DNA of 6,943 nucleotides, taken from positions 1 through 6,943 of the forward strand of contig JAPPKV010000195.1 of assembly GCA_028819775.1 (NCBI GenBank), in the 5' to 3' direction. The first letter of the stretch is position 1. The number at the start of each line of letters is the position of its first letter. Positions 1 to 6,843 of the stretch are shown here, piece by piece. Origin of the DNA: Gammaproteobacteria bacterium (GTDB lineage: Bacteria > Pseudomonadota > Gammaproteobacteria > Pseudomonadales > Azotimanducaceae_A). The notes beneath the pieces are model-generated. The model was not told the origin of the DNA. It ran no database searches and worked only from the letters and a program-made list of their open reading frames with translations. The position numbers were made by a program, and so were the translations under genes.

Positions 1-1
1 C

Positions 2-205
2 AAGCTCGAGTCGCAGCACCGGGAGTCCTCGACCAGATTCAACGTTCTGTTCGGGACCATGGCGTTGGGTTTCACGCTGGTCATCGCACTCATCGGCTAC
101 AGCCTCTTCGCGCCACGCCCCGCAGGACCCCCTTCTCCCGCAGTTGAGCACGGCGTTGCCGACGCGACGGCTTGGCGCTCGTCCGGGCTACGCGAACTCT
201 CCTAG
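2..205 (+). CDS. C-terminal tail of a membrane protein (partial, 5' end outside window)
   Basis: The frame is open from the window edge and ends at TAG 203-205, leaving 67 residues. The tail begins with a polar, charged stretch (KLESQHRESSTR), then one hydrophobic segment at fragment residues about 14-37 (from FNVLFGTMALGF to YSLFA), then a Pro/Ala-rich end. The hydrophobic stretch has the length and composition of a transmembrane helix. Charge distribution would place the preceding part in the cytoplasm and the short tail outside. About three quarters of its codons end in G or C, as in the clear genes here, which supports this frame. An in-frame ATG at 59 exists but has no Shine-Dalgarno sequence, so I read this as the end of a longer protein. 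I do not recognise the family. It could be the last helix of a transporter or a C-terminally anchored protein. Confidence 0.55.
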   Translation, partial: KLESQHRESSTRFNVLFGTMALGFTLVIALIGYSLFAPRPAGPPSPAVEHGVADATAWRSSGLRELS

Positions 206-366
206 CACGTCGCTACGCCGTCGAGGATATGCGCCGAGGCGACGTGGCCAATCGGACGAAGACCCGGCATCCACGTCCGCCCTGCGGTTGGCCTCCGCTT
301 GACGGTGTGGAATAAGGCACCCGCCAGCACTTCCAGTGCGCTGAGGACACAGAGCGTCAGGACCAC
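202..366 (-). CDS. Candidate small membrane protein (54 aa)
   Basis: A short frame starts at GTG 366-364 and ends at TAG 204-202. It begins with a hydrophobic segment (VVLTLCVLSALEVLAGALF), followed by a basic KRRP patch and a polar tail, the shape of a single-pass membrane peptide. Forty-one of 54 codons end in G or C, in line with real genes here. Its stop overlaps the stop of the plus-strand tail through CTAG, a common join between convergent genes. It lies in the same frame as the oxygenase gene and begins 27 bases after that gene's stop, so it may be translated from the same mRNA. Against it: there is only a weak GAG-type ribosome site, it is short, and I recognise no family. It could be chance or a remnant of a larger membrane gene. 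Apart from this ORF, positions 206-393 hold nothing I can support. Confidence 0.3.
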   Translation of the reverse strand: MVLTLCVLSALEVLAGALFHTVKRRPTAGRTWMPGLRPIGHVASAHILDGVATC

Positions 367-393
367 CCAAGGTTCTCGTCGCGAGGGTGCGCG

Positions 394-1329
394 CTAACGT
401 GAAGCCCAGTTCGAGATCACGCCGTTCGGAAGCGCGTTCGGCACCTGGGCCTGGAATCTCGCTCTCCTCGCTTCCCGATCGGTGTCTTCGTCGAACAACG
501 CCAGCACCCGGACCTCGATGGTCTCGCGCAACGGGGCGTCGTCCGGGGTGGTCGGATCGGCGATGGCGCCGTGATACGTGGTGCGGAGGTTCGGCACCTC
601 CTGGCGGGTGTCGTATTGCTTGAAGACCAGCGTCTCGTTGGGCGTCATGCGCGGGAAGTAGTACCAACGCTGGGCCGAGTTGTACGCCAAGCGGTAGCTG
701 ACCAGCTTTCGGGGCGGGTCGGTCTGGGCCCTGGCGTCGGCAGCAACCATGTCGTCGGACGCTACGGTCTGCATGTCGCACACCGACAGCGGCATGACCT
801 CGATATCGCGTTCGAGATCGGTACTGCGCCAGACGTTGAACATGGCGCAGTGCCGGCCGTCGACGAAATCGTCCCAGCGGTTCTCGGCGTACGGACTGAT
901 GTCCGCGTGGGTGCCGCCGTAACTGCCCTGGCTGCCGTTGGCGGTGGGCCGGTGACCGCGTGGATGCCCGGCCGGCAAACCGCCGTAGCCGTTGCGGTAC
1001 TGGTGCTGAATCACCCGGGTTCCGGTGCAGCCGGTGAGCTGGCACACCAGCTGCGAGCATTCCTCGTAGAACCGCGTTGTCACGGCGTCCTGGTCGTGGA
1101 GGTCGGTGACGGCGGTTTCGGCATCCGCGAGCGTGAAACCGTTCCTATCCAGCGACGGCGGCGGGTCCAGCAACCGGGCGTTGTACACCCGGATGGGCCT
1201 GCGCTGGTACATGCTGTTGCGTTCGTCGACGTCCGGCACCCATTCGGGAGGCGGCATCCGGACGCCCCGGTACCGGTCGTTGGCGAAGCTTCCCGTAGCA
1301 TCGACAAACGGCAACGACGTTGCGCCCAT
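394..1329 (-). CDS. CmcJ/NvfI-family 2-oxoglutarate/Fe(II)-type oxygenase
   Basis: This 311-residue protein resembles the CmcJ/AsaB/NvfI family. That family is often annotated as hydroxylase/desaturase or, historically, as the CmcJ methoxylation protein, and includes the fungal endoperoxide-forming enzyme NvfI. Family landmarks are visible in order: RVYNAR near the N-terminus, GTHADIS with H141 and D143, NVWR at 165-168, PLSVCD, a W-Y-Y-F...NETLVFKQYD stretch (FKQYD at 236-240), TTYHG with H253, and RETIEVR ending at R274. H141/D143/H253 fit the iron-binding triad, and R268 or R274 would hold the 2-oxoglutarate carboxylate. No signal peptide or membrane segment is seen, so it should be cytosolic. 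The ATG at 1329 is chosen because AAGGAG lies six bases upstream. An in-frame TTG at 1389 would add 20 residues that do not look like the family. It diverges from the CoA-transferase-like gene across 77 bases. Family assignment is fairly sure; the substrate is unknown. Confidence 0.88.
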   Translation of the reverse strand: MGATSLPFVDATGSFANDRYRGVRMPPPEWVPDVDERNSMYQRRPIRVYNARLLDPPPSLDRNGFTLADAETAVTDLHDQDAVTTRFYEECSQLVCQLTGCTGTRVIQHQYRNGYGGLPAGHPRGHRPTANGSQGSYGGTHADISPYAENRWDDFVDGRHCAMFNVWRSTDLERDIEVMPLSVCDMQTVASDDMVAADARAQTDPPRKLVSYRLAYNSAQRWYYFPRMTPNETLVFKQYDTRQEVPNLRTTYHGAIADPTTPDDAPLRETIEVRVLALFDEDTDREARRARFQAQVPNALPNGVISNWASR

Positions 1330-1335
1330 GTTCGG

Positions 1336-1341
1336 CTCCTT
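1336..1341 (-). promoter_or_regulatory. Shine-Dalgarno AAGGAG of the oxygenase gene
   Basis: On the minus strand AAGGAG lies six bases before ATG 1329-1327. This fixes the oxygenase start and argues against the upstream TTG at 1389. It is the only strong, well-spaced ribosome site before a normal start codon in the window. Confidence 0.75.
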
Positions 1342-1369
1342 GTCGTCGAGGACCCTCAAAGAGTACTTT
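1340..1369 (+). promoter_or_regulatory. Candidate promoter for the first tandem CoA-transferase gene
   Basis: On the plus strand TTGTCG (1340-1345) is followed after 18 bases by TACTTT (1364-1369). Start of transcription would be near 1376, about 30 bases before GTG 1407. Its two boxes mirror those of the oppositely directed candidate around position 1364.5. Polymerase binding at one would exclude the other, or a dimeric regulator bound at the centre could control both. This is a prediction from pattern and position only. Confidence 0.35.
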
Positions 1370-1389
1370 TCGCAACGATGATTCGACAA
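1360..1389 (-). promoter_or_regulatory. Candidate promoter for the oxygenase gene
   Basis: Read on the minus strand, TTGTCG (1389-1384) is followed after 18 bases by TACTCT (1365-1360). This resembles the TTGnnn / TAnnnT pattern of housekeeping-sigma promoters. Transcription would begin near 1353 and give a leader of about 25 bases carrying the AAGGAG. The -10-like box shares its GTAC core with the promoter candidate on the other strand. This is a prediction from pattern and position only. Confidence 0.35.
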
Positions 1390-1406
1390 CCCCGACGCCG
1401 TTCGCG

Positions 1407-3668
1407 GTGATCCCCCTGCGCGTTCTCCAGGTGGGCTCCGATCCGTCCGTCGCCTACTGCGGCCTTCAGTTCGCGCTGTGGGGGGCCGACGTGGCCGTGT
1501 TCCGAATCCCGGGTGAAGCCGGTAGCGACGATCTGACGGAACGCTATCTCTCCGCCAACAAGCGCCTGATCACCCGTGCCGCCGAAGCCGTGGGTTCGGA
1601 TATCTTGCTCACGTCGCAATCCACGGCTGCGCTTGGCGGCCTCGGCATCGAGCACGGGGATGCCATCGTGTCCCGGATCGTGCCCTACGCCGAGACCGGC
1701 GTTCTCGACACTACGCCGTCCGCTCCCCTCTTGCTGGAGGCCGCATCGGGCTACCTCAGCCTAAACGGCAGCCCCGATCGGGAACCCTTGCGGGCGCCAG
1801 CCAACCTGGTGCCCTACCTCGTCGGCGCGAGCGCGTTCGGCGCGACCCTGGCGGCGGTACACAAACGGCTCGCGACAGGGGAAGTCGAGCGGGTGGTCAC
1901 CAGCGGACTGGATGTGCTCGCTTCGATGACGCCATTCCTTCGTAGCCAGTTGGCCGGCCGTGCAGATAGACGCCACGGCGGGCCCGCCACCGGCGTTCGG
2001 CTGTTCCCGGTAGGCGACGGCAAGGTGTCGGTGAACCTCGCCGACGAGTCGACATTCACGATGGCCTTGGGTGTTCTGGGCATCGACCACGGCGAGGTCC
2101 CGACCAACCTCGACACGCCTGCGGGGCGCCGTGGCGATCCAGCGGCGTTGGGCGAGTTTCTTCGTTCGAACAGCGAAGGCAGGAGCGCGGCGGCGTTCTT
2201 CAAGACGATGATCGACCTCGGTGCGCCACGAATCGGCCTGTTCCAGGAGCCGAGCGCGCTGCTCTGCAACGAACACATGCGCGCCACCGGGTACTTTCGG
2301 ACACTCGACGACCCGGAACATGGGGCGACCGCCTACCCCGGCATGCCGGCCGCCATGAGCCGGATCGACCCCCCGCCGCTCGAATCAATGCGGAATTCCG
2401 GGGACGGATGGCAGGCTGCGGACATCATGTCGGGGCGTCATCGAAGCCGCCGCCGTCCCCTCGAGGGCGTGCGCATCATCGATTTCACCCAGGCGTGGAT
2501 CGGACCGTTCGCCACCATGATGCTGGCCGACCTCGGTGCGGACGTGGTCAAGGTCGAAAGCCATCGACGGCCAGACATCTGGCGGAATTCGCGGCCGGCG
2601 AACCGGCTCCGTAATCCAAACGCGCACCCGTTCAATACCAGCGCCAACTTCGCAAGCACCAATCGCAACAAGCGCGGCATCGCCGTCGATCTGAACGACG
2701 AGCGGGGCCGGGACGTCGTCCGGGAACTGATCCGCACCGCCGATGTCGTGACCAGCAACTTCACACCCCGGGTGATGCGGAAGTTCGATCTCGACCACGC
2801 CGCACTCGCGTCGGTCAAAAGCGACATCATCACCGTTAGCTGGTCCGGGTACGGCGACTCGGGCCCCTATGCCGACTACAAGGCCAACGGCGCGACCATC
2901 GAGGCCATGGCCGGATGGGATGCCTTGTTCGGCTACGCCGACGGCGATCCCATGGTGTTGGGGTTCTACCAGATGGACGCCATCACCGGACTCAAGATGG
3001 CCGCGTGTACGCTGCTCGCCCTGATGCACCGGGACGTCACCGGCGAGGGCCAGGAGGTGGTCGGATCCATGATCGCCTCGGCTGTTCCGTTCATCGGCGA
3101 GGAAGTCATGCGGGCAGGCTTCACCGGAAGCAACACGCGTTGGGGAAACCGGCACCCGGCGATGGTGCCCCACGGTGTCTACCCGGTCGAAGGCGACGAC
3201 CAATGGATCGCGCTGGCATGTCGCGACGACGACGACTGGCGCAGGCTCGCCCGGTTGATCGGCATGGCTGCGGACACGCTGCCATCCCGATCGGCACGAC
3301 GTGCCGCCGAGAACGAAATCGACACTCGAATCGCAGCCTGGTCCCGATGCCGGTCCCGCGCCACGGCCCTCGCCGAGGCGGTCGAGGCAGGTGTACCCGC
3401 CGCGCCCGTGCTCGACGTGCTGGAGATACTTGACTACCCCGAGTTCGCCGCCCGCGAGTGGTTTCCACAACTGCACCACCCCGACTTGGGACCGCTTCGA
3501 TACGGCGGGTTCCCTTGGACGTTCGCCCACGCCGAACTGGCCGCCGAACGGCCACCGCCACGCCTGGGCGAGCACACCAGCGAAGTGCTCGTAGAGATCG
3601 GCCTCGACGTCTCCGAAATCGACGCGTTGTACCGGGGCGACGTGGTCGGCACCGTGTTAGGTTGTTAA
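1407..3668 (+). CDS. Tandem (fused) class III CoA-transferase-like protein, CaiB/BaiF family, catalytic Asp missing in both halves
   Basis: This 753-residue protein consists of two CaiB/BaiF (class III CoA-transferase) units. The first, residues about 4-335, is diverged: its opening LRVLQVG...GADVAVFRIPG lacks the usual GP and KVE signatures. A basic linker precedes the second, about 352-740, which is typical: VRIIDFTQAWIGPFATM, LADLGADVVKVES, SWSGYGDSGPYADY and TGEGQEV. Family members move CoA between carboxylic acids using an Asp in a GxGQxVDxS motif, which forms an acyl-enzyme anhydride. Here that position is V164 in the first half (GEVERVVTS) and V552 in the second (GEGQEVVGS). The protein may therefore be inactive, regulatory, or work differently. 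The start is GTG 1407: the only earlier in-frame start, TTG 1320, lies inside the oxygenase gene. No Shine-Dalgarno sequence is visible, so translation may be leaderless or from a weak site. It overlaps the downstream sulfurtransferase gene, suggesting an operon. The family is certain; activity is not. Confidence 0.9.
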   Translation: MIPLRVLQVGSDPSVAYCGLQFALWGADVAVFRIPGEAGSDDLTERYLSANKRLITRAAEAVGSDILLTSQSTAALGGLGIEHGDAIVSRIVPYAETGVLDTTPSAPLLLEAASGYLSLNGSPDREPLRAPANLVPYLVGASAFGATLAAVHKRLATGEVERVVTSGLDVLASMTPFLRSQLAGRADRRHGGPATGVRLFPVGDGKVSVNLADESTFTMALGVLGIDHGEVPTNLDTPAGRRGDPAALGEFLRSNSEGRSAAAFFKTMIDLGAPRIGLFQEPSALLCNEHMRATGYFRTLDDPEHGATAYPGMPAAMSRIDPPPLESMRNSGDGWQAADIMSGRHRSRRRPLEGVRIIDFTQAWIGPFATMMLADLGADVVKVESHRRPDIWRNSRPANRLRNPNAHPFNTSANFASTNRNKRGIAVDLNDERGRDVVRELIRTADVVTSNFTPRVMRKFDLDHAALASVKSDIITVSWSGYGDSGPYADYKANGATIEAMAGWDALFGYADGDPMVLGFYQMDAITGLKMAACTLLALMHRDVTGEGQEVVGSMIASAVPFIGEEVMRAGFTGSNTRWGNRHPAMVPHGVYPVEGDDQWIALACRDDDDWRRLARLIGMAADTLPSRSARRAAENEIDTRIAAWSRCRSRATALAEAVEAGVPAAPVLDVLEILDYPEFAAREWFPQLHHPDLGPLRYGGFPWTFAHAELAAERPPPRLGEHTSEVLVEIGLDVSEIDALYRGDVVGTVLGC

Positions 3669-4507
3669 GCGAAAATCGGGAGAGGCGTATCTTCACCACG
3701 CTGATCGGCGCCGAAGACCTCGCGGCACTCTCTCCGCCCGAAGTCCGCGTGTTCGATTGCCGGTTCGACCTCGCGGATGCGGATTCCGGTGGCCGCCGAT
3801 ACCTGGAGGGCCATATCCCAGGGGCCGCTTACCTGCACTTGAACATCGATCTGTCCGGGCACGTCGAACCGGGCAGGACCGGGCGCCATCCTCTACCGGG
3901 ACGAGCGACGTTCGAGGCCCTGTTGACCGCACACGGCGTGACCGACGAGACGCAGGTTGTCGCCTACGACGATATGGGCGGCATGTTCGCGGCACGGCTG
4001 TGGTGGATGGTCCGCTGGGCCGGGCACCGCGCTGTCGCGGTACTCGACGGCGGCTACCAAGCCTGGCTCGAGCGCGAAGGGACCCACACGTCAAGCGACT
4101 CTACGAGCGCGCCTCCTGTCCCTCCCCCAATGTCGATGCGTCAGGTTCGCGAGCATGTCGAGGCCGGTACCAGGATGCTGCTCGATGCCCGGGCCAGCGA
4201 CCGGTTCCGCGGCGAGAACGAAACCATCGATCCAGTCGCGGGCCATATCGCCGGGGCGCTGAGTGCGCCATTCCAGGGCAATCTCGGCGAGGACGGCCGG
4301 TTCCTCGAACCGGTGGCGCTGCGGCGCCGTTTCAATGCCCTGCTTACCGACGGCGGCGGCAAGCCGGTGGTCTGCTACTGCGGCTCCGGCGTGACCGCGA
4401 CCCACAACGTGCTCGCCATGGTCCACGCCGGTATGCCGGAACCCGCGCTGTATCCCGGTTCGTGGAGCGAGTGGATCACCGACCCCGGCAATCCCATCGC
4501 GACATAG
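3662..4507 (+). CDS. Two-domain sulfurtransferase, 3-mercaptopyruvate sulfurtransferase (SseA) type
   Basis: This 281-residue protein has two rhodanese domains, the normal length and layout for thiosulfate/3-mercaptopyruvate sulfurtransferases. The N-terminal, non-catalytic domain shows VFDCRFDLAD, YLEGHIPGA, AYDDMGGMFAARLWW and VLDGGYQAWL. The C-terminal domain shows LLDARASDRFRGE (R181, R183), DPVAGHIAGA and the active loop CGSGVTA with the persulfide-forming Cys240. CGSGVT, rather than the CRKGVT of rhodanese, points to 3-mercaptopyruvate as sulfur donor. It should be cytosolic, as no signal peptide is seen. The stop is TAG 4505-4507. TTG 3662 is the only standard start that keeps the whole N-terminal domain; it overlaps the preceding stop by seven bases, implying translational coupling. 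A GGGAGAGG further in suggests a possible ATC start at 3689 (272 residues). The gene converges on the second CoA-transferase gene with an 11-base gap. Thiosulfate:cyanide activity remains possible. Confidence 0.88.
   Translation: MLSENRERRIFTTLIGAEDLAALSPPEVRVFDCRFDLADADSGGRRYLEGHIPGAAYLHLNIDLSGHVEPGRTGRHPLPGRATFEALLTAHGVTDETQVVAYDDMGGMFAARLWWMVRWAGHRAVAVLDGGYQAWLEREGTHTSSDSTSAPPVPPPMSMRQVREHVEAGTRMLLDARASDRFRGENETIDPVAGHIAGALSAPFQGNLGEDGRFLEPVALRRRFNALLTDGGGKPVVCYCGSGVTATHNVLAMVHAGMPEPALYPGSWSEWITDPGNPIAT
3678..3685 (+). promoter_or_regulatory. Shine-Dalgarno-like GGGAGAGG inside the sulfurtransferase 5' end
   Basis: The purine run GGGAGAGG lies just after the upstream stop codon. Its GGGAG part is six bases before an in-frame ATC (3689-3691), where the family-like sequence FTTLIGAEDL begins. 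No ATG, GTG or TTG sits at the right distance downstream. It is either a real ribosome site serving a rare ATC start or a leftover of an ATG start lost by one base change. Confidence 0.35.
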
Positions 4508-4508
4508 C

Positions 4509-4528
4509 GCTCCGACGGTCAGCGGAGC
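4509..4528. terminator. Hairpin at the convergent gene junction, possible bidirectional terminator
   Basis: GCTCCG (4509-4514) and CGGAGC (4523-4528) form a perfect six-base stem with an eight-base loop. It sits between the sulfurtransferase stop and the tail of the second CoA-transferase gene, whose TGA lies in the loop. There is no T run on either side, so it does not look like a classic intrinsic terminator. U-tract-free hairpins have been proposed as terminators in Actinobacteria. The short stem could also be chance in GC-rich DNA. Confidence 0.3.
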
Positions 4529-6843
4529 ACGCCGAGGCCCCGCAAACGCTCAATCTCGTCGGCACCCATTCCCAGGCAATCGCGCAATACGTCGTCGTTG
4601 TGCTGGCCCAGGCAGGGCGCCGGCGAACGCAGTCGCTGCGGGGTTCGGGAGTAGATCGTGGCGGGGCCATCGTAGGGCGTCGGTCCCATGACGGGATGGT
4701 CGAGCGTTTCGAAAAACCCCCTGTGGGCAAGCTGGGAATCCACGTAGAGGTCGCTTGGTCTCATCACTACGTAGGCGGGCACGCCGACCCGGCGCAGTTC
4801 GGCCGCAGCATCGAACGCGTCGCGCTCCCAGCACCAATCGGCCAGTTCGCGCCCGTCGAGCAGGGCGGCAAGTGCCTGACGCTCGGCTGCGGTTTCGACG
4901 CCCACGGCGACGTAGCGGTGCTCGCCAGCGCACGGAAACACGCCGTGCGCGTCGAGGCGCGGCGAGGCCTGGCCCAGACGTTCAGCAAGCCGACCGGTGG
5001 CAGCGTAGTCGAGGATCAACGGCTCGATGAACCGGATGCCGCACTCGATCTGAGCAAGATCGATGTATTGACCGAGGCCGGTACGGCGCCGGTGCATGAG
5101 CGCCGCTACCAAAGCGCAGATGCCGAAGCGCGGCGAGATGAAGTCCGTGTACGCGCCCCAGGGACCCGACGGCCGCCGGTCCGGCCAGCCGACCAGATCG
5201 AAGAGGCCCGCGATGCACGCGCCCTGGCCGCCGAAACCGGAGTATCCCCGTTCGCTGCCGGTTTGACCGCGCATCGACGTGGACAGCATCACGAGGTCGT
5301 CCCGGTCGGCGGAGATCGTCTCCCAATCGAGGCCGAACCGGGCCATCGTCCCCGGCGAATAGCTCTCGAGCACCACATCCGCCCAGTCGGCCATCCGGCG
5401 GGCGAGTTCGGGTCCTTCCGGGTTCTTGAGATCGATGGTCATGCCAAGCTTCGAGGTGTTGAAGTTGGCCATGAACTGCGAACGATCCTGACCCGGTTCG
5501 TCGTCCTTGAACGGCGGTGCGGTGCGCAACAGGTCGACTCGGTTCGCCGACTCGATGCGGACCACGGTGGCACCGTGGTCGGCCAGCGCTTTGCCGATCA
5601 TGGGCCCGACGCCCACCCAGCTGAAGTCCGCCACCTTCAGTCCGGCAAACGGCGGTTCATCGGATTCTGTTTCCACCCTCGGCGGACGCCTGGATGGCGG
5701 TCGCGAGGAACCCAACGCAGGTGCCCTACGGTTCAGCGACAGTGGCGTTCGGGTCAGCCGGGCGAAGGGACCGGCATGGATTCGCCGTACGGCGCCGTGC
5801 GTCGCTTTGCGACCGTCCGCCGTTAGCCAGAACTCTCGATCCGCGAGTTGAGGATCGCGCAGGAGATCGGGAATCTTGTGGATTGCGGCCAGGGTCAGAC
5901 CGTGCTGCGCCGAGTAGAGCTGGATCTCCTGCAGGGTCTTGGTAGCAAGCAACGCTTCGATCAGGTCTGCCGCCGTCTGGGCGGCTTCGAGATCCAGTTC
6001 GCCGGCACGGAGCACGGAGAGCCACGACCTGAGATCCATACCGCGCACGTCTTTTGGTACATCCAGGTCGGATGCCTCCACCCAGCGAAGCAACCTGTCG
6101 AAGGTGCGTTCACCGATATGGCGCATCTGGAAGCGAACCTGAATCAGGCCATCGCGGCATTCGATCGTGCCGGGTAGGCGGAGTCGCTGCCGGGCCACCG
6201 ACGGTAGCGGCTGGCCGCGGAACTCGCTGGTACCCGGCGGATTGCGGCCGGTGTTCGGCGGATAGCCGGTGGCGTTCATCAAGGTCCAGACCACGCACGC
6301 CTGGGCCGAGACATCCAAGTGTTGCCCGAGCCCGGATCGCTCACGCTCGTAGAGGGCAACGACGATGTCGGCGGCGGCTTGTACGCCGGCGTGGAAAGCG
6401 GCCTGCGGCATCGCGCCCATCGGTACGGGTGGTCGGTCCGCATCGCCCTGCAGCCCCACCAGCCCGCCCGCCGCCTCGACGGTCACTTCCGCGGCGGGCG
6501 CGTCGGCAAGCGGTCCCGTGGTGCCGAAGGGGGTGACGGACACGTGGATGAGCGCGGGGAAATCCCCGCAGAGGTCTCGGCAACGCCCGGATTCGATGAA
6601 CACGTCCGCATCGGCGAGAAACGGCGTTGGATCATCGGCAACGACGCTCTTCTTGCCCGCCCCCACGCACGCCCAGTAGAGGGACTCGTCGCCATCGAAC
6701 GGACCCAGGCGGCGCGACTCGCATCCCTCCGGCGGCTCGACCTTGATGACCTCAGCCCCGAGTTCGGCAAGCACTTTTCCGGCCAGTTCGCCCCAGCGCG
6801 TGGTGACGTCGATGACGCGGATGCCGTCCAACGGCGGCTTCAT
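4519..6843 (-). CDS. Tandem (fused) class III CoA-transferase, CaiB/BaiF family, Asp present in both halves
   Basis: This 774-residue protein has two class III CoA-transferase units, close in size to mycobacterial Rv1866-type proteins. The first, about 1-370, opens with LDGIRVIDV and LAELGAEVIKVEPPEG and carries LGQHLDVSAQ, with D177 at the catalytic position. A Pro/Arg-rich linker (about 370-395) leads to the second unit, about 396-770, with FAGLKVADFSW, GVGPMIGKALADHGATVVRIES, a DLKNPEG segment, and LGQYIDLAQIE with D595. The enzyme would transfer CoA between acyl-CoA and a free acid in the cytosol, with Asp as nucleophile. The acids are not deducible. ATG 6843 is chosen because the family N-terminus begins right there; an in-frame TTG at 6933 would add 30 Arg/Gly-rich residues. 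The ribosome site is weak (GGGGCG region). The gene runs opposite to, and converges with, the sulfurtransferase gene. It is a paralogue of the 1407-3668 product but has both Asp residues, so it is the likelier active enzyme. Confidence 0.92.
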   Translation of the reverse strand: MKPPLDGIRVIDVTTRWGELAGKVLAELGAEVIKVEPPEGCESRRLGPFDGDESLYWACVGAGKKSVVADDPTPFLADADVFIESGRCRDLCGDFPALIHVSVTPFGTTGPLADAPAAEVTVEAAGGLVGLQGDADRPPVPMGAMPQAAFHAGVQAAADIVVALYERERSGLGQHLDVSAQACVVWTLMNATGYPPNTGRNPPGTSEFRGQPLPSVARQRLRLPGTIECRDGLIQVRFQMRHIGERTFDRLLRWVEASDLDVPKDVRGMDLRSWLSVLRAGELDLEAAQTAADLIEALLATKTLQEIQLYSAQHGLTLAAIHKIPDLLRDPQLADREFWLTADGRKATHGAVRRIHAGPFARLTRTPLSLNRRAPALGSSRPPSRRPPRVETESDEPPFAGLKVADFSWVGVGPMIGKALADHGATVVRIESANRVDLLRTAPPFKDDEPGQDRSQFMANFNTSKLGMTIDLKNPEGPELARRMADWADVVLESYSPGTMARFGLDWETISADRDDLVMLSTSMRGQTGSERGYSGFGGQGACIAGLFDLVGWPDRRPSGPWGAYTDFISPRFGICALVAALMHRRRTGLGQYIDLAQIECGIRFIEPLILDYAATGRLAERLGQASPRLDAHGVFPCAGEHRYVAVGVETAAERQALAALLDGRELADWCWERDAFDAAAELRRVGVPAYVVMRPSDLYVDSQLAHRGFFETLDHPVMGPTPYDGPATIYSRTPQRLRSPAPCLGQHNDDVLRDCLGMGADEIERLRGLGVLR

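Noticed and set aside
241..277. GACGTGG...CCACGTC inverted repeat
   Set aside because: The seven-base arms are 23 bases apart with no T run, and they lie within the candidate small ORF. This is likely chance.
324..343. GCACT-TCC-AGTGC hairpin as a terminator for the oxygenase gene
   Set aside because: The stem is five bases with a three-base loop and no T run on either strand, too weak to call.
188..1060. 290-codon minus-strand frame overlapping the oxygenase gene
   Set aside because: It is a shifted frame of the oxygenase gene with an Arg/Pro/Gly-rich product lacking domains. A frameshifted extension of the oxygenase is unlikely because the oxygenase already has full family length and its C-terminal RETIEVR motif.
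1320..1406. TTG 1320 as start of the first tandem CoA-transferase
   Set aside because: It would place the start inside the divergent oxygenase gene and add 29 Arg/Ser/Thr-rich residues before the family N-terminus. GTG 1407 fits better.
571..1410. 279-codon plus-strand open frame
   Set aside because: It is antisense to the oxygenase gene, which has family motifs, an iron triad and a Shine-Dalgarno sequence. The frame is a shadow.
2385..3575. 396-codon minus-strand open frame
   Set aside because: It is wholly antisense to the conserved second half of the first tandem CoA-transferase and has no recognisable motif.
3757..5826. 689-codon plus-strand open frame
   Set aside because: It runs out of frame through the sulfurtransferase gene and then antisense to the CoA-transferase gene. 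Its product is Arg/Gly/Pro-rich without family motifs, as expected of a shadow frame in GC-rich DNA.
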